A stretch of DNA of 64,000 nucleotides from Gallionellaceae bacterium (lineage in GTDB: Bacteria > Pseudomonadota > Gammaproteobacteria > Burkholderiales > Gallionellaceae), in assembly GCA_027448945.1 (NCBI GenBank), contig DAIDMQ010000042.1, forward strand, positions 1 through 64,000. Direction: 5' to 3'. Numbering within the stretch: position 1 is the first letter of the stretch; every line of letters starts with the position of its first letter. The notes under the pieces are model-generated. The model had not been told where the DNA came from, did no database searches, and saw nothing but the letters and a program-made list of their open reading frames with translations. A program made the translations under genes and the position numbers. Positions 33,907 to 42,629 of this stretch are shown piece after piece.

Positions 33907-35286
33907 TCAATGTTTGACTTGATGCACGCAGTCTAGCGCGGCAAGTTTATAGCACTCGGCCAGGGTCGGGTAATTGAATACATTGCTGATGAGGTCGGTT
34001 ACTGTGCCGTTCAGATTCATCACTAATTGACCGATATGGATTAACTCACTGGCTTGTTCACCGACGATGTGTACACCGAGTAAACGTTGATCACGCGTGT
34101 CCATCAGGAGTTTGAGCAGGCCATGCGTGTCGCCGATGATCTGGCCTCTGGCGCTGTCTTTGAAATGCGCACGACCGATTACATACGGGATATTTTGCTG
34201 TTGTACTTCGTTCTCTGTGAGACCCACATATGAGATCTCCGGGATGGTGTAGACCGCCATCGGCAAGTTTGCAGCGAGTACGTGCTGGCCGCCACCGAAG
34301 GCGCATCGTACCGCCGCTCTACCTTGCTCCATCCCTGTCGAGGCCAGCGCGGGCCGGCCGATTAGATCGCCCACCGCATAGATGTGAGGCACACTGGTTT
34401 TAAAATCCGCATCCACTTCTATCCAACCGTCTTTGCTCACGACGCCCGCCTGTGCCAGATTCAATCCGCCACTGTTGGGTTCGCGACCCTGTGCGAACAA
34501 CACCGCATCAGTGCGAAACTCCTTGCCACTTTCCAGCGTGGTTACAGTGCAGTATTCCTCGCGGCGTATAGAAGCGATGCGCTGCCGCATATGGAAGGTC
34601 ACGCCCATGTTCAGGAAGCTATCGGCCAGCACATCGACTACATCCTTGCTTAGGTAAGTGAGCAATTGCGCGTGGCTATCCACGACATCCACGGTCACAC
34701 CCAGTGAGGCAAATATGGACACGAATTCGCACGCGATCACGCCTCCCCCGACGACCAGCAAACTATCGGGGAGATGGTGCAGATTGAGGATGGAAGTTGA
34801 GTCCAGAACGGTTTTCTTGTCAAAGGGGATATTCGCAGGACGACGCGGACGAGAACCCGTGGCGAGCAAGATGACATCAGCGGAAAGTAGCTGGGTTTTG
34901 CCGTTGGCATCTGCGACTTGCAGAGTATGCGCATCGACGAAAGACGCCTCTCCGGGAATCAAAGCCACGCCGTTGCTTAGCAGACGTTGCAGGATGACCG
35001 ACTCCTGTTGGGCAATCACGCCTTCTTTGCGTCTGATCGCATCTGAAAGCAGGCTATGGCGGCTCCGCACATCCGGTATCACGGCTTGGCGCATCCCGCC
35101 CGAGCGGGAGAGTTGATACGCCACTTCGCGCATTGCCTTGCTGGGAATCGTGCCCGTCTGTAAACCTGCACCACCAATTTTGGGCTTGCGCTCTATGATT
35201 GCTGCCCGTTTACCCATACGTGCTGCCTGCCAAGCTGCATGCTGACCCGCAGGACCAGAACCGATGATGAGAATGTCGTAGTTCAC
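33907..35286 (-). CDS. sthA: Soluble pyridine nucleotide transhydrogenase
   Basis: 459 aa flavoprotein of the disulfide-reductase fold. The FAD motif IIGSGPAGQHAAWQAARMG is followed by GGAGLQTGTIPSKAMRE. In this motif the CxxxxC pair of dihydrolipoamide dehydrogenases is replaced, which is diagnostic of SthA. The NAD(P)-binding block VVGGGVIACEFVSIFASLG and the FAD block IYAVGDLIG are clear, and the C-terminal dimer domain is present. It moves reducing equivalents between NADPH and NAD+. A GTG start is used. The gene lies 21 bases after metG on the same strand. Confidence 0.93.
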   Translation of the reverse strand: MNYDILIIGSGPAGQHAAWQAARMGKRAAIIERKPKIGGAGLQTGTIPSKAMREVAYQLSRSGGMRQAVIPDVRSRHSLLSDAIRRKEGVIAQQESVILQRLLSNGVALIPGEASFVDAHTLQVADANGKTQLLSADVILLATGSRPRRPANIPFDKKTVLDSTSILNLHHLPDSLLVVGGGVIACEFVSIFASLGVTVDVVDSHAQLLTYLSKDVVDVLADSFLNMGVTFHMRQRIASIRREEYCTVTTLESGKEFRTDAVLFAQGREPNSGGLNLAQAGVVSKDGWIEVDADFKTSVPHIYAVGDLIGRPALASTGMEQGRAAVRCAFGGGQHVLAANLPMAVYTIPEISYVGLTENEVQQQNIPYVIGRAHFKDSARGQIIGDTHGLLKLLMDTRDQRLLGVHIVGEQASELIHIGQLVMNLNGTVTDLISNVFNYPTLAECYKLAALDCVHQVKH

Positions 35287-35307
35287 TTGGTTTACCGTGT
35301 CTTGGAG

Positions 35308-37371
35308 TTATTTGATGCGCATGCCGGGTTGTGCGCCGCAGTCTGGTGACAGCACGAACAAGCCGGGTGTGTCGCCTGATGCAGCAAGTACCATGCCCTC
35401 AGACATGCCGAACTTCATCTTGCGTGGTGCGAGATTAGCAACCATCACTGTCATGCGACCCTTAAGTTTCTCAGGATCGTAGGCGGACTTGATGCCGGCG
35501 AAAACTGTGCGTGGTTGCGCTTCGCCGATGTCCAGTGTCAGCTTCAATAACTTCTCCGCACCTTCCACATGCTCGGCATTCACGATATGCGCGACACGCA
35601 GATCGACCTTGCCGAAATCATCGATGCTGATGGTTTCGGCAATCGGCGAGATGGCAGGTTTTGCGGCGACAATTTCAGCCGCAGGTGCGAGAGTTTGTTT
35701 GTTGGCTTCTACCATGGCTTCGATATTCTTGGGATCTATACGGGTCATCAGGTGTGAGTAGTCATTGATCTTGCCGCTCAATGGTATGGCGGCATCCGAC
35801 CATGACAGCGGGGAGATGTTAAGGAATTGCTCAACTTGTTCCGCCAACTTGGGCAGGATGGGCTTGAGATACAAAGTTAGCAAACGAAACATATTAAGGC
35901 TGACGGTGCACACTTCGTGCAGCTTGGACGCTTGGCCTTCCTGTTTAGACAGCGCCCAAGGCGCTTGCTGCGCGACGTACTCATTGGCACGATCAGCCAA
36001 CTTCATGATCTCGCGTATTGCACGACCGAAGTCGCGTTGTGCATAGGCGGTGGCAATCTGTTCCGACATGGCAAGGAACTCACCCATCAATACCGCACCG
36101 TCGCAGCCTGCAAGCTGCTCAGCCTTGGCAACTTCCCCATCAAATTTCTTGCTGATAAAACCCGCCGTGCGGCTGGCGATATTGACGTATTTTCCGACCA
36201 AGTCGGAATTTACGCGTGCAACGAAGTCTTCTAGGTTCAGGTCGATGTCTTCCATCGTGCCATTCAGTTTCGCCGCGTAGTAATAACGCAGGTGTTCCGG
36301 GTTCAAGCTTTGTTTAAGGAAGCTGTCTGCGGTGATGAATGTGCCACGCGACTTGCTCATCTTCTCGCCGTTCACGGTCAGGAAACCATGCGCGAAGATT
36401 TGAGTCGGTGTGCGCAAGCCCGAGAAACGTAGCATTGCGGGCCAGAACAAAGAATGGAAATACAGGATGTCCTTGCCGATAAAGTGATACAGCTCGGTCT
36501 GGCTATCTTTGTTCCAGTAGCTGTCGAAGTCCAGACCCTTGAGCTCGCACAATTTCTTGAAGCTGCCCATGTAGCCGACCGGCGCATCTAACCAAACATA
36601 GAAGAACTTGCCCGGTGCATCGGGGATCTCGAAGCCGAAGTAGGGCGCGTCACGCGAGATGTCCCAGTTGGACAAACCGGCTTCGAACCATTCACGCATC
36701 TTGTTGGCCGCCTCGGCTTGCAAAGGCGCGATGGTCTGCTCGCACTGTGTGCCTTGTGTCCACGCGCTCAAAAATTCTTGGCAGCGTGCATCGGAGAGTT
36801 TGAAGAAATAATGCTCCGAGCTGCGACGTTCAGGCTGTGCACCGGATACTGCGGAATAGGGGTTGATAAGCTCTATGGGCGCGTAAGTCGCACCACAGGC
36901 TTCGCAGTTGTCGCCGTATTGATCTTTGGCGTGACACTTAGGGCACTCACCCTTGATAAAGCGATCCGGCAAAAACATCTCTTTAACGGGGTCGTAAAAC
37001 TGCTCTACCGATTTGGTCTCGATCAAGTCGTTTGCGCGCAACTTGCGATAGATGTCTTGCGCGTAGCGTTTGGTCTCGTCACTGTTGGTGCTGCCATAGT
37101 GATCAAATTCGACATGGAAACCGTCAAAATCAGCCTTGTGCTCATGCCATACACGGTCTATCAATTGCTCGGGTGTGATCCCCTCGTTCTGTGCACGCAA
37201 CATGATGGGTGTGCCGTGTGTGTCGTCCGCGCACACATAATGCACATCGTGACCTTGCATTTTCTGGAAGCGTACCCAGATGTCGGTCTGTATGTATTCA
37301 ACCAAGTGACCGAGATGGATGCTACCGTTTGCGTAGGGGAGGGCGGAGGTGACGAGGATTTTGCGAGCCAT
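35308..37371 (-). CDS. metG: Methionyl-tRNA synthetase
   Basis: 687 aa. Class I synthetase: [20 protein letters not shown] carries HIGH, four zinc cysteines lie in [19 protein letters not shown], and KMSKSRGTF carries KMSKS. A C-terminal EMAP/Trbp111-like tRNA-binding domain (about 580-687; [20 protein letters not shown]) makes this the long dimeric form. It charges both initiator and elongator tRNA-Met. Confidence 0.98.
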   Translation of the reverse strand: MARKILVTSALPYANGSIHLGHLVEYIQTDIWVRFQKMQGHDVHYVCADDTHGTPIMLRAQNEGITPEQLIDRVWHEHKADFDGFHVEFDHYGSTNSDETKRYAQDIYRKLRANDLIETKSVEQFYDPVKEMFLPDRFIKGECPKCHAKDQYGDNCEACGATYAPIELINPYSAVSGAQPERRSSEHYFFKLSDARCQEFLSAWTQGTQCEQTIAPLQAEAANKMREWFEAGLSNWDISRDAPYFGFEIPDAPGKFFYVWLDAPVGYMGSFKKLCELKGLDFDSYWNKDSQTELYHFIGKDILYFHSLFWPAMLRFSGLRTPTQIFAHGFLTVNGEKMSKSRGTFITADSFLKQSLNPEHLRYYYAAKLNGTMEDIDLNLEDFVARVNSDLVGKYVNIASRTAGFISKKFDGEVAKAEQLAGCDGAVLMGEFLAMSEQIATAYAQRDFGRAIREIMKLADRANEYVAQQAPWALSKQEGQASKLHEVCTVSLNMFRLLTLYLKPILPKLAEQVEQFLNISPLSWSDAAIPLSGKINDYSHLMTRIDPKNIEAMVEANKQTLAPAAEIVAAKPAISPIAETISIDDFGKVDLRVAHIVNAEHVEGAEKLLKLTLDIGEAQPRTVFAGIKSAYDPEKLKGRMTVMVANLAPRKMKFGMSEGMVLAASGDTPGLFVLSPDCGAQPGMRIK

Positions 37372-37524
37372 GAGTAAATGCCAGAATGCGATAAAGACGC
37401 GGATTTTAGCAAATCGGGGGCTATAACGGCGAATTCAAATCAGGTGGGATGGCGATTCATCAAGCAGCTGAAACGCTAATTGGTTAAAATCGCGCCCGCA
37501 CCGATTTTTATGAAGGAAGCAGTG

Positions 37525-38091
37525 ATGAGTATCAAGTCAGACAAGTGGATACGCCGCATGGCGGAACAGCACGGCATGATAGAGCCGTTTGAGCCTAATC
37601 AGGTCAAGGAAGTGAACGGTCAGAAGATTGTCTCTTACGGCACATCCAGCTATGGCTACGATATTCGCTGCTCCAATGAATTTAAGCTGTTCACCAATAT
37701 CAACAGCACCATCGTCGATCCGAAAAATTTTGATCCAAATTCGTTCGTCGAAGTTACGGCGGACTATTGCATCATCCCCCCTAACTCCTTTGCACTGGCG
37801 CGCACCGTGGAGTATTTCCGTATTCCGCGCAGCGTGCTGACTGTGTGTTTGGGTAAATCTACTTATGCGCGTTGCGGCATCATTGTCAACGTCACGCCGT
37901 TTGAACCTGAATGGGAAGGTTACGTGACGTTGGAGTTTTCCAATACCACGCCGCTGCCCGCGAAAATTTACGCCAACGAAGGGATAGCCCAAGTGCTGTT
38001 TTTCGAGAGCGATGAAGTGTGCGAGACCTCGTACAAAGACCGTGGCGGCAAGTATCAAGGTCAGCACGGCGTAACCTTGCCGAAGATGTAA
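37525..38091 (+). CDS. dcd: dCTP deaminase
   Basis: 188 aa, family length. Deaminates dCTP to dUTP for thymidylate synthesis. [21 protein letters not shown] opens the protein, [23 protein letters not shown] is the catalytic region with the Arg-Cys-Gly and Glu, and [20 protein letters not shown] closes it. ATG 37525 has GAAGGAAG just upstream; the in-frame codon at 37480 is too far out for the family. A small conserved gene follows after five bases. Confidence 0.96.
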   Translation: MSIKSDKWIRRMAEQHGMIEPFEPNQVKEVNGQKIVSYGTSSYGYDIRCSNEFKLFTNINSTIVDPKNFDPNSFVEVTADYCIIPPNSFALARTVEYFRIPRSVLTVCLGKSTYARCGIIVNVTPFEPEWEGYVTLEFSNTTPLPAKIYANEGIAQVLFFESDEVCETSYKDRGGKYQGQHGVTLPKM

Positions 38092-38096
38092 CTCAG

Positions 38097-38318
38097 ATGC
38101 CGCACCAAAAAAAAATCATCTGGCGTTCCCCCAAAGGCAAAGTCATCTCCTGCGTGGAGAAGAACAAGGTGATGGCGGAGAATCTCGACGAGATCCGCCA
38201 GATATGCCAAGATGCCTTGGAAGATGCGGTGCTAATGGGTTGTGATGAGGTTCAAGTGCGTGCTGTCCTGACCGAGCTCATCGTCTCTTTGGATAATCCT
38301 TATCCACCTCAAGAATAG
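38097..38318 (+). CDS. Small hypothetical protein downstream of dcd
   Basis: 73 aa, soluble. It begins MPHQKKIIWRSPKGKVISCVE and continues as a mostly helical segment (ENLDEIRQICQDALEDAVLMG) ending in PYPPQE. The ATG at 38097 is five bases after the dcd stop, so it is probably cotranscribed. I have the impression that betaproteobacterial genomes carry similar short proteins here, but this is not checked. No function is known to me. Confidence 0.7.
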   Translation: MPHQKKIIWRSPKGKVISCVEKNKVMAENLDEIRQICQDALEDAVLMGCDEVQVRAVLTELIVSLDNPYPPQE

Positions 38319-38340
38319 TCATCCCGGGGTCATAAATTCC

Positions 38341-38371
38341 TTGCCACGCAAAATATTAAATCTGCGACAAT
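38341..38371 (+). promoter_or_regulatory. Possible promoter of the decarboxylase unit
   Basis: TTGCCA (38341-38346) and GACAAT (38366-38371) are 19 bp apart, a longer than ideal spacing. A start near 38378 would give a leader of about 135 bases that includes the short upstream ORF. Confidence 0.35.
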
Positions 38372-38419
38372 CCGCGCCTCATTTAGCTTGTAGCACTTAA
38401 TCCCATTGGGAGTTTTAAC

Positions 38420-38512
38420 ATGAAATTTCGCTTTAGCTCCGACATCACATTGGTCTGCGACCAATATGAGTCTGCACTGAAACTCAACCCCGCATTTTTA
38501 TTAGGAGTTTGA
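38420..38512 (+). CDS. 30-codon upstream ORF (candidate leader peptide) of the decarboxylase gene
   Basis: The ORF runs from ATG at 38420 to TGA at 38510-38512, one base before the decarboxylase ATG at 38514. It has its own GGAG seven bases upstream. Its first five codons (MKFRF) and ribosome binding site repeat those of the decarboxylase: 38405-38434 and 38500-38528 are near-identical. The decarboxylase ribosome binding site lies inside its last codons, so translation of this ORF should affect decarboxylase initiation. Leader peptides are known upstream of ornithine decarboxylase in enterobacteria (SpeFL), but no sequence similarity is claimed. A silent duplication relic is the alternative. 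Confidence 0.5.
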   Translation: MKFRFSSDITLVCDQYESALKLNPAFLLGV

Positions 38513-38513
38513 T

Positions 38514-40760
38514 ATGAAATTTCGCTTTCCTATCATCATCATCGACGAAGATTTTCGCTCGGAGAACGCCAGTGGTCTGGGCATACGCGCGCTCGCTGAC
38601 GCGCTGGAAGCCGAGGGCATGGAAGTCTTGGGTGTGACCAGTTATGGTGACCTGACTTCATTTGCGCAACAACAGAGCCGCGCCTCCGCTTTTCTGTTGT
38701 CCATCGACGATGAGGAATTCGGTTCGGGTAGCAAGGAAGATACGGAACATGCGTTGAAAAGCCTGCAGGCTTTCGTTGAGGAGATACGTTTTAAGAACGC
38801 TGATATCCCTATCTATTTGTATGGCGAGACGCGTACTTCGCGCCATATACCGAATAACATCCTGCGTGAATTGCATGGATTCATCCATATGCATGAGGAC
38901 ACACCGGAGTTTGTCGCGCGTCACATCATTCGCGAGGCGAAGTCATATTTGGATGCTTTGGCACCACCATTTTTCCGTGCTTTGTTGCATTACGCGCAAG
39001 ATGGTTCTTACTCTTGGCACTGCCCCGGTCACTCGGGCGGTGTGGCGTTCCTGAAGTCGCCTGTAGGCCAGATGTTCCACCAGTTTTTTGGCGAGAATAT
39101 GCTGCGCGCCGACGTGTGTAACGCAGTCGAAGAGTTGGGCCAGTTGTTGGATCACACGGGTCCGGTCGCGGCCTCTGAGCGTAATGCCGCGCGTATTTTC
39201 AATTCGGATCATTTGTTCTTCGTCACCAACGGTACGTCCACATCCAACAAAATCGTGTGGCACTCCACGGTTGCACCTGACGATATCGTGGTAGTTGATA
39301 GGAACTGCCATAAATCCATCCTGCACTCGATCATGATGACAGGTGCGGTACCGGTGTTCTTGACGCCGACCCGCAATCACTACGGCATCATCGGACCGAT
39401 ACCCAAGTCTGAGTTCGATATGAAGAGCATACAACGCAAGATAGATGCGAATCCCTTCATCAAGGATAAGACCAAGCGCCCGCGTATCCTGACAATTACC
39501 CAGAGTACCTATGACGGTGTGGTCTATAACGTGGAGATGCTCAAGGAGATGCTGGACGGCAAAATCGACACCTTGCATTTCGATGAGGCATGGTTGCCGC
39601 ACGCGGCATTTCATCCTTTCTATCAAGATATGCATGCCATTGGCCGCAACCGTCCACGTGCCAAGACTTCGATGATTTTTGCCACCCAATCTACGCACAA
39701 GTTGCTGGCTGGCCTGTCCCAGGCATCGCAAATATTGGTGCGCGAATCCGAGTCGCGCAAACTGAATAATCACATGTTCAACGAGGCCTATCTGATGCAT
39801 ACCTCGACCTCGCCACAGTACGCCATTATCGCCTCCTGTGACGTGGCTGCGGCGATGATGGAAGCGCCGGGTGGTCCTGCCTTGGTGGAAGAATCCATCG
39901 CCGAAGCCTTGGACTTCCGCCGTGCCATGCGCAAGGTCGACGAAGAGTACGAAAGCGACTGGTGGTTCAAGGTCTGGGGTCCCAGCAATATTGCCGAAGA
40001 GGGCATCGGTACGCGTGAAGATTGGGTGTTGCATGCCGATGACAAATGGCATGGTTTCGGCAATCTGGCTGAAGGCTTCAATATGCTTGACCCAATCAAG
40101 GCAACCATCATCACGCCAGGTCTGGATGTGGATGGAGGTTTTTCGGATGACGGTATCCCTGCTGCAATGGTCACCAAATATCTGGCTGAGCATGGCGTGA
40201 TCGTGGAGAAGTGCGGGTTGTATTCCTTCTTCATCATGTTCACCATTGGTATCACCAAAGGCCGCTGGAACACGCTACTCACCGCATTGCAACAGTTCAA
40301 GGACGACTACGACAAGAATCAGCCGATGTGGCGCATCCTGCCGGAGTTCGCGGCGGCGCATCCGCGCTATGAACGCGTCGGCTTGCGCGATTTGTGCCAG
40401 CAGATACACGAGACTTACAAGCTGCATAACGTGGCGCGGATGACGACCGAGATGTATCTGTCAGACATGCAGCCCGCGATGAAACCATCAGATGCATTCG
40501 CAAAAATGGCGCACGACGAGATTGAACGCGTCGAGATCGATCATCTGGAAGGCCGTATTACGGCGGTATTGCTGACGCCTTATCCGCCGGGCATTCCGCT
40601 GCTCATTCCAGGTGAGATATTCAACAAGACCATTGTCGATTACGTGAAGTTCGCGCGCGATTACAACCAGAAATTCCCCGGCTTCGAGACCGATGTGCAT
40701 GGTCTGGTGGCGGAGATAGTCGATGGTCAGAAGCGTTACTATGTGGATTGCGTGGCATAA
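38514..40760 (+). CDS. Arginine/lysine/ornithine decarboxylase (fold type I PLP, prokaryotic large form)
   Basis: 748 aa. An N-terminal receiver-like wing domain (about 1-140) is followed by the PLP-binding major domain (about 150-450) and the C-terminal domain. The PLP lysine lies in ATQSTHKLLAGLSQ, and the PLP-Asp region is HFDEAWLPHAAFHPF. SWHCPGHSGGVAF and FVTNGTSTSNK are family blocks. It decarboxylates a basic amino acid to a polyamine or diamine (putrescine, cadaverine or agmatine); which one is not clear from sequence. AGGAG lies six bases upstream, and a 30-codon ORF ends directly before the ATG. A terminator follows. Confidence 0.93.
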   Translation: MKFRFPIIIIDEDFRSENASGLGIRALADALEAEGMEVLGVTSYGDLTSFAQQQSRASAFLLSIDDEEFGSGSKEDTEHALKSLQAFVEEIRFKNADIPIYLYGETRTSRHIPNNILRELHGFIHMHEDTPEFVARHIIREAKSYLDALAPPFFRALLHYAQDGSYSWHCPGHSGGVAFLKSPVGQMFHQFFGENMLRADVCNAVEELGQLLDHTGPVAASERNAARIFNSDHLFFVTNGTSTSNKIVWHSTVAPDDIVVVDRNCHKSILHSIMMTGAVPVFLTPTRNHYGIIGPIPKSEFDMKSIQRKIDANPFIKDKTKRPRILTITQSTYDGVVYNVEMLKEMLDGKIDTLHFDEAWLPHAAFHPFYQDMHAIGRNRPRAKTSMIFATQSTHKLLAGLSQASQILVRESESRKLNNHMFNEAYLMHTSTSPQYAIIASCDVAAAMMEAPGGPALVEESIAEALDFRRAMRKVDEEYESDWWFKVWGPSNIAEEGIGTREDWVLHADDKWHGFGNLAEGFNMLDPIKATIITPGLDVDGGFSDDGIPAAMVTKYLAEHGVIVEKCGLYSFFIMFTIGITKGRWNTLLTALQQFKDDYDKNQPMWRILPEFAAAHPRYERVGLRDLCQQIHETYKLHNVARMTTEMYLSDMQPAMKPSDAFAKMAHDEIERVEIDHLEGRITAVLLTPYPPGIPLLIPGEIFNKTIVDYVKFARDYNQKFPGFETDVHGLVAEIVDGQKRYYVDCVA

Positions 40761-40783
40761 GTACGACTCGATAGACGTAAAAA

Positions 40784-40808
40784 AGGGCGGAAATACCGCT
40801 CTTTTTTA
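40784..40808. terminator. Terminator between the decarboxylase and the CZB gene
   Basis: AGGGCGG (40784-40790) pairs with CCGCTCT (40796-40802) around AAATA, followed by a T run. An A run precedes it, so it can serve the converging CZB gene too. Confidence 0.85.
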
Positions 40809-40827
40809 TTGCCCTTAATATTAGGGC

Positions 40828-41268
40828 TTAGATGCCGATAGAACGCCACAAGCGCATCAATTGGCGAGACACGCTTAGGGATGCCTTGGCGTATTCGCCA
40901 CCGTCAATTTGTAATTGTGCCTCGGCAGTCTTGCCATCCAGCGCCAGTTCCAGTGTGTGTCCCGCACATTTGTGGAAATGAGTGTGTGAAGCGATCAGCG
41001 CCTTGAATTCCGGATTGTTGCCGAAGTCGCGTGAGCCCGTGCCATAAATCCATTTGCCGAGTGCGCATTGGTTGTCTACAGAAACAATGCGCGGATCAAG
41101 CGCTTCGGTACCCGTGCCATCGATGACGCCTTGTAAGCGTATTTTCCATTTGATATGGGCTTCGAGGGCGGTCTTGAAGTTCAAGCCGCCGACTTCTTCG
41201 TTTGTCTCATCCTTGAGTCCTTCGACTTCTTTGTCGCCGGAACCAAATATCGATTTCCACCAGCTCAT
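40828..41268 (-). CDS. Stand-alone CZB (chemoreceptor zinc-binding) domain protein
   Basis: 146 aa. The CZB signature is complete: His in AHIKWKIRL, Cys in CALGKWIYG and two His in HTHFHKCAGHTLE, a 3His-1Cys zinc site. A short N-terminal region (WWKSIFGSGDKEVEGLKDE) has no membrane segment or signalling domain, so this is a free cytosolic CZB protein. CZB domains sense zinc, sometimes with redox state, in chemoreceptors and diguanylate cyclases. ATG 41268 has GGGGG seven bases upstream and is preferred to the GTG at 41274. Confidence 0.88.
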   Translation of the reverse strand: MSWWKSIFGSGDKEVEGLKDETNEEVGGLNFKTALEAHIKWKIRLQGVIDGTGTEALDPRIVSVDNQCALGKWIYGTGSRDFGNNPEFKALIASHTHFHKCAGHTLELALDGKTAEAQLQIDGGEYAKASLSVSRQLMRLWRSIGI

Positions 41269-41363
41269 GCTCACACCCCCGCAAAATTCTTACACTATCG
41301 CCGATTGACATTGCCGGATTATTGCATGCGTCTTAACTGTTTGAAAATTAGCCGCTTCTAATG

Positions 41364-42545
41364 TTAGTCTGGGCGGGGTGGTTTGCCGAACATGGTGTGG
41401 TCTATGTTCAAGCTGACAGGCTTGTTCAGTACGAAGGAGGGCAGGATGGTAGAGATCGCAGCATAGACCAACAGGCCGCCGAACAATTGGTCGCTGATGC
41501 CATATCGCTCATGCAAAATGTCGGCCAAAACCATGGTGAAGATCAATGTGGGTGCCAAAGCGATAGAAACATCAAAGCTGCTTTGCAGGCTGTCTTTGTG
41601 CACCCAGTACCTTTGTGCCGTGGTGGTCGCAATGCGTAGTGGCAATATCACTGCAGAGATGCTCAAGCCTATCCACAGCGACTCCCATTGCAAGGTTTCC
41701 TCTGTGACCCGCATCCCGCTGTAGAAAAAATAGAAGGGTACGAAGAACGAAGCGAACAATTTGACTGCATGGAGATTCTCATTCGAGGCCAGTGTAGGCA
41801 TCTTCTCCCGCAACTGGCGTGCTGCAAATCCAGTCAAGAAGGCGCCGACCAGATAGTAGACGCCAATTTGCTTGGTGAGATAAGCGGCGATCAGTCCCAC
41901 CATCACCAGTAGCGAGAACTCTGAACCGGGCGCATGGGGGATCACGATGCGTCCTAGTACCACCAGTAGCACTGGCAATCCGAAAGCGATTGCCAGTAAT
42001 ACGCCGGAAGAGATGAACAACGAGGAAGCTGAATCAGATTTGAGAATGATGAATAGCAGCAGGAGTGCTAGTAGCTCGGTGGCAATGGCCTTGTTGGTGA
42101 CCCAGTAACGTTCGTTGTCATCCAGTCCCAATCTTGGCAGCGATTCCAATATAAAACCGGTAGAGGGCGTGAGGATGGCCAACGCGATCAAACCGGCGAT
42201 TTGCCAGCTGAACTTGAATATGAACATCACAAACAGCACGCACGACAACAACGCTATGCAACGCAAAGCCAAGTGACTTAACAAAGGTAGAGCGTTCTTG
42301 CGTAGCTCATGCACATTGACTTCTAAGCCGGCAAACAGGAACAACGAGGAGATACCCAGAGCAGCCAACAGGCTTAGCGTAGAGTCATTGGTGTAGTCGG
42401 CGACCAATATGGCGGTCAGTATGCCCAGACCGAAGCAGGTCAGCGGTGCGGGAATACGGTATCTCTGCATCGCTTTTGGAATCACCAGCAGAATGAAGAT
42501 GACAGCCAGATAAACAATCTGCGAGGTGATGTTAGGTATAGGCAT
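41364..42545 (-). CDS. CPA2-family cation/proton antiporter
   Basis: 393 aa, 11-12 predicted membrane segments and no C-terminal RCK/TrkA domain. It is therefore shorter than KefB/KefC and resembles NapA-type Na+(K+)/H+ exchangers. GLGILTAILVADYTN, LFLFAGLEVNVHELRK and LTPSTGFILESLPRLGL are characteristic; the last corresponds to the transport-helix region. The cation cannot be decided. It is followed on the same strand by the CZB gene after 95 bases. Confidence 0.88.
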   Translation of the reverse strand: MPIPNITSQIVYLAVIFILLVIPKAMQRYRIPAPLTCFGLGILTAILVADYTNDSTLSLLAALGISSLFLFAGLEVNVHELRKNALPLLSHLALRCIALLSCVLFVMFIFKFSWQIAGLIALAILTPSTGFILESLPRLGLDDNERYWVTNKAIATELLALLLLFIILKSDSASSLFISSGVLLAIAFGLPVLLVVLGRIVIPHAPGSEFSLLVMVGLIAAYLTKQIGVYYLVGAFLTGFAARQLREKMPTLASNENLHAVKLFASFFVPFYFFYSGMRVTEETLQWESLWIGLSISAVILPLRIATTTAQRYWVHKDSLQSSFDVSIALAPTLIFTMVLADILHERYGISDQLFGGLLVYAAISTILPSFVLNKPVSLNIDHTMFGKPPRPD

Positions 42546-42629
42546 TACTCACTTCCAATAAAAACTTACATGTCAGTTTGGGTGAGCCGAGGGTAACACG
42601 ACCCACCTGATATTGGTTGCGTACAACAC

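Noticed and set aside
35050..35286. Missing redox cysteines in a disulfide-reductase-like flavoprotein, first seen as a damaged lipoamide dehydrogenase
   Set aside because: The TGTIPSK motif is normal for soluble transhydrogenase SthA, so nothing is broken.
38943..40193. 416-codon frame antisense to the decarboxylase
   Set aside because: Shadow of a strongly conserved gene; its His/Arg/Gln-rich translation is not protein-like.
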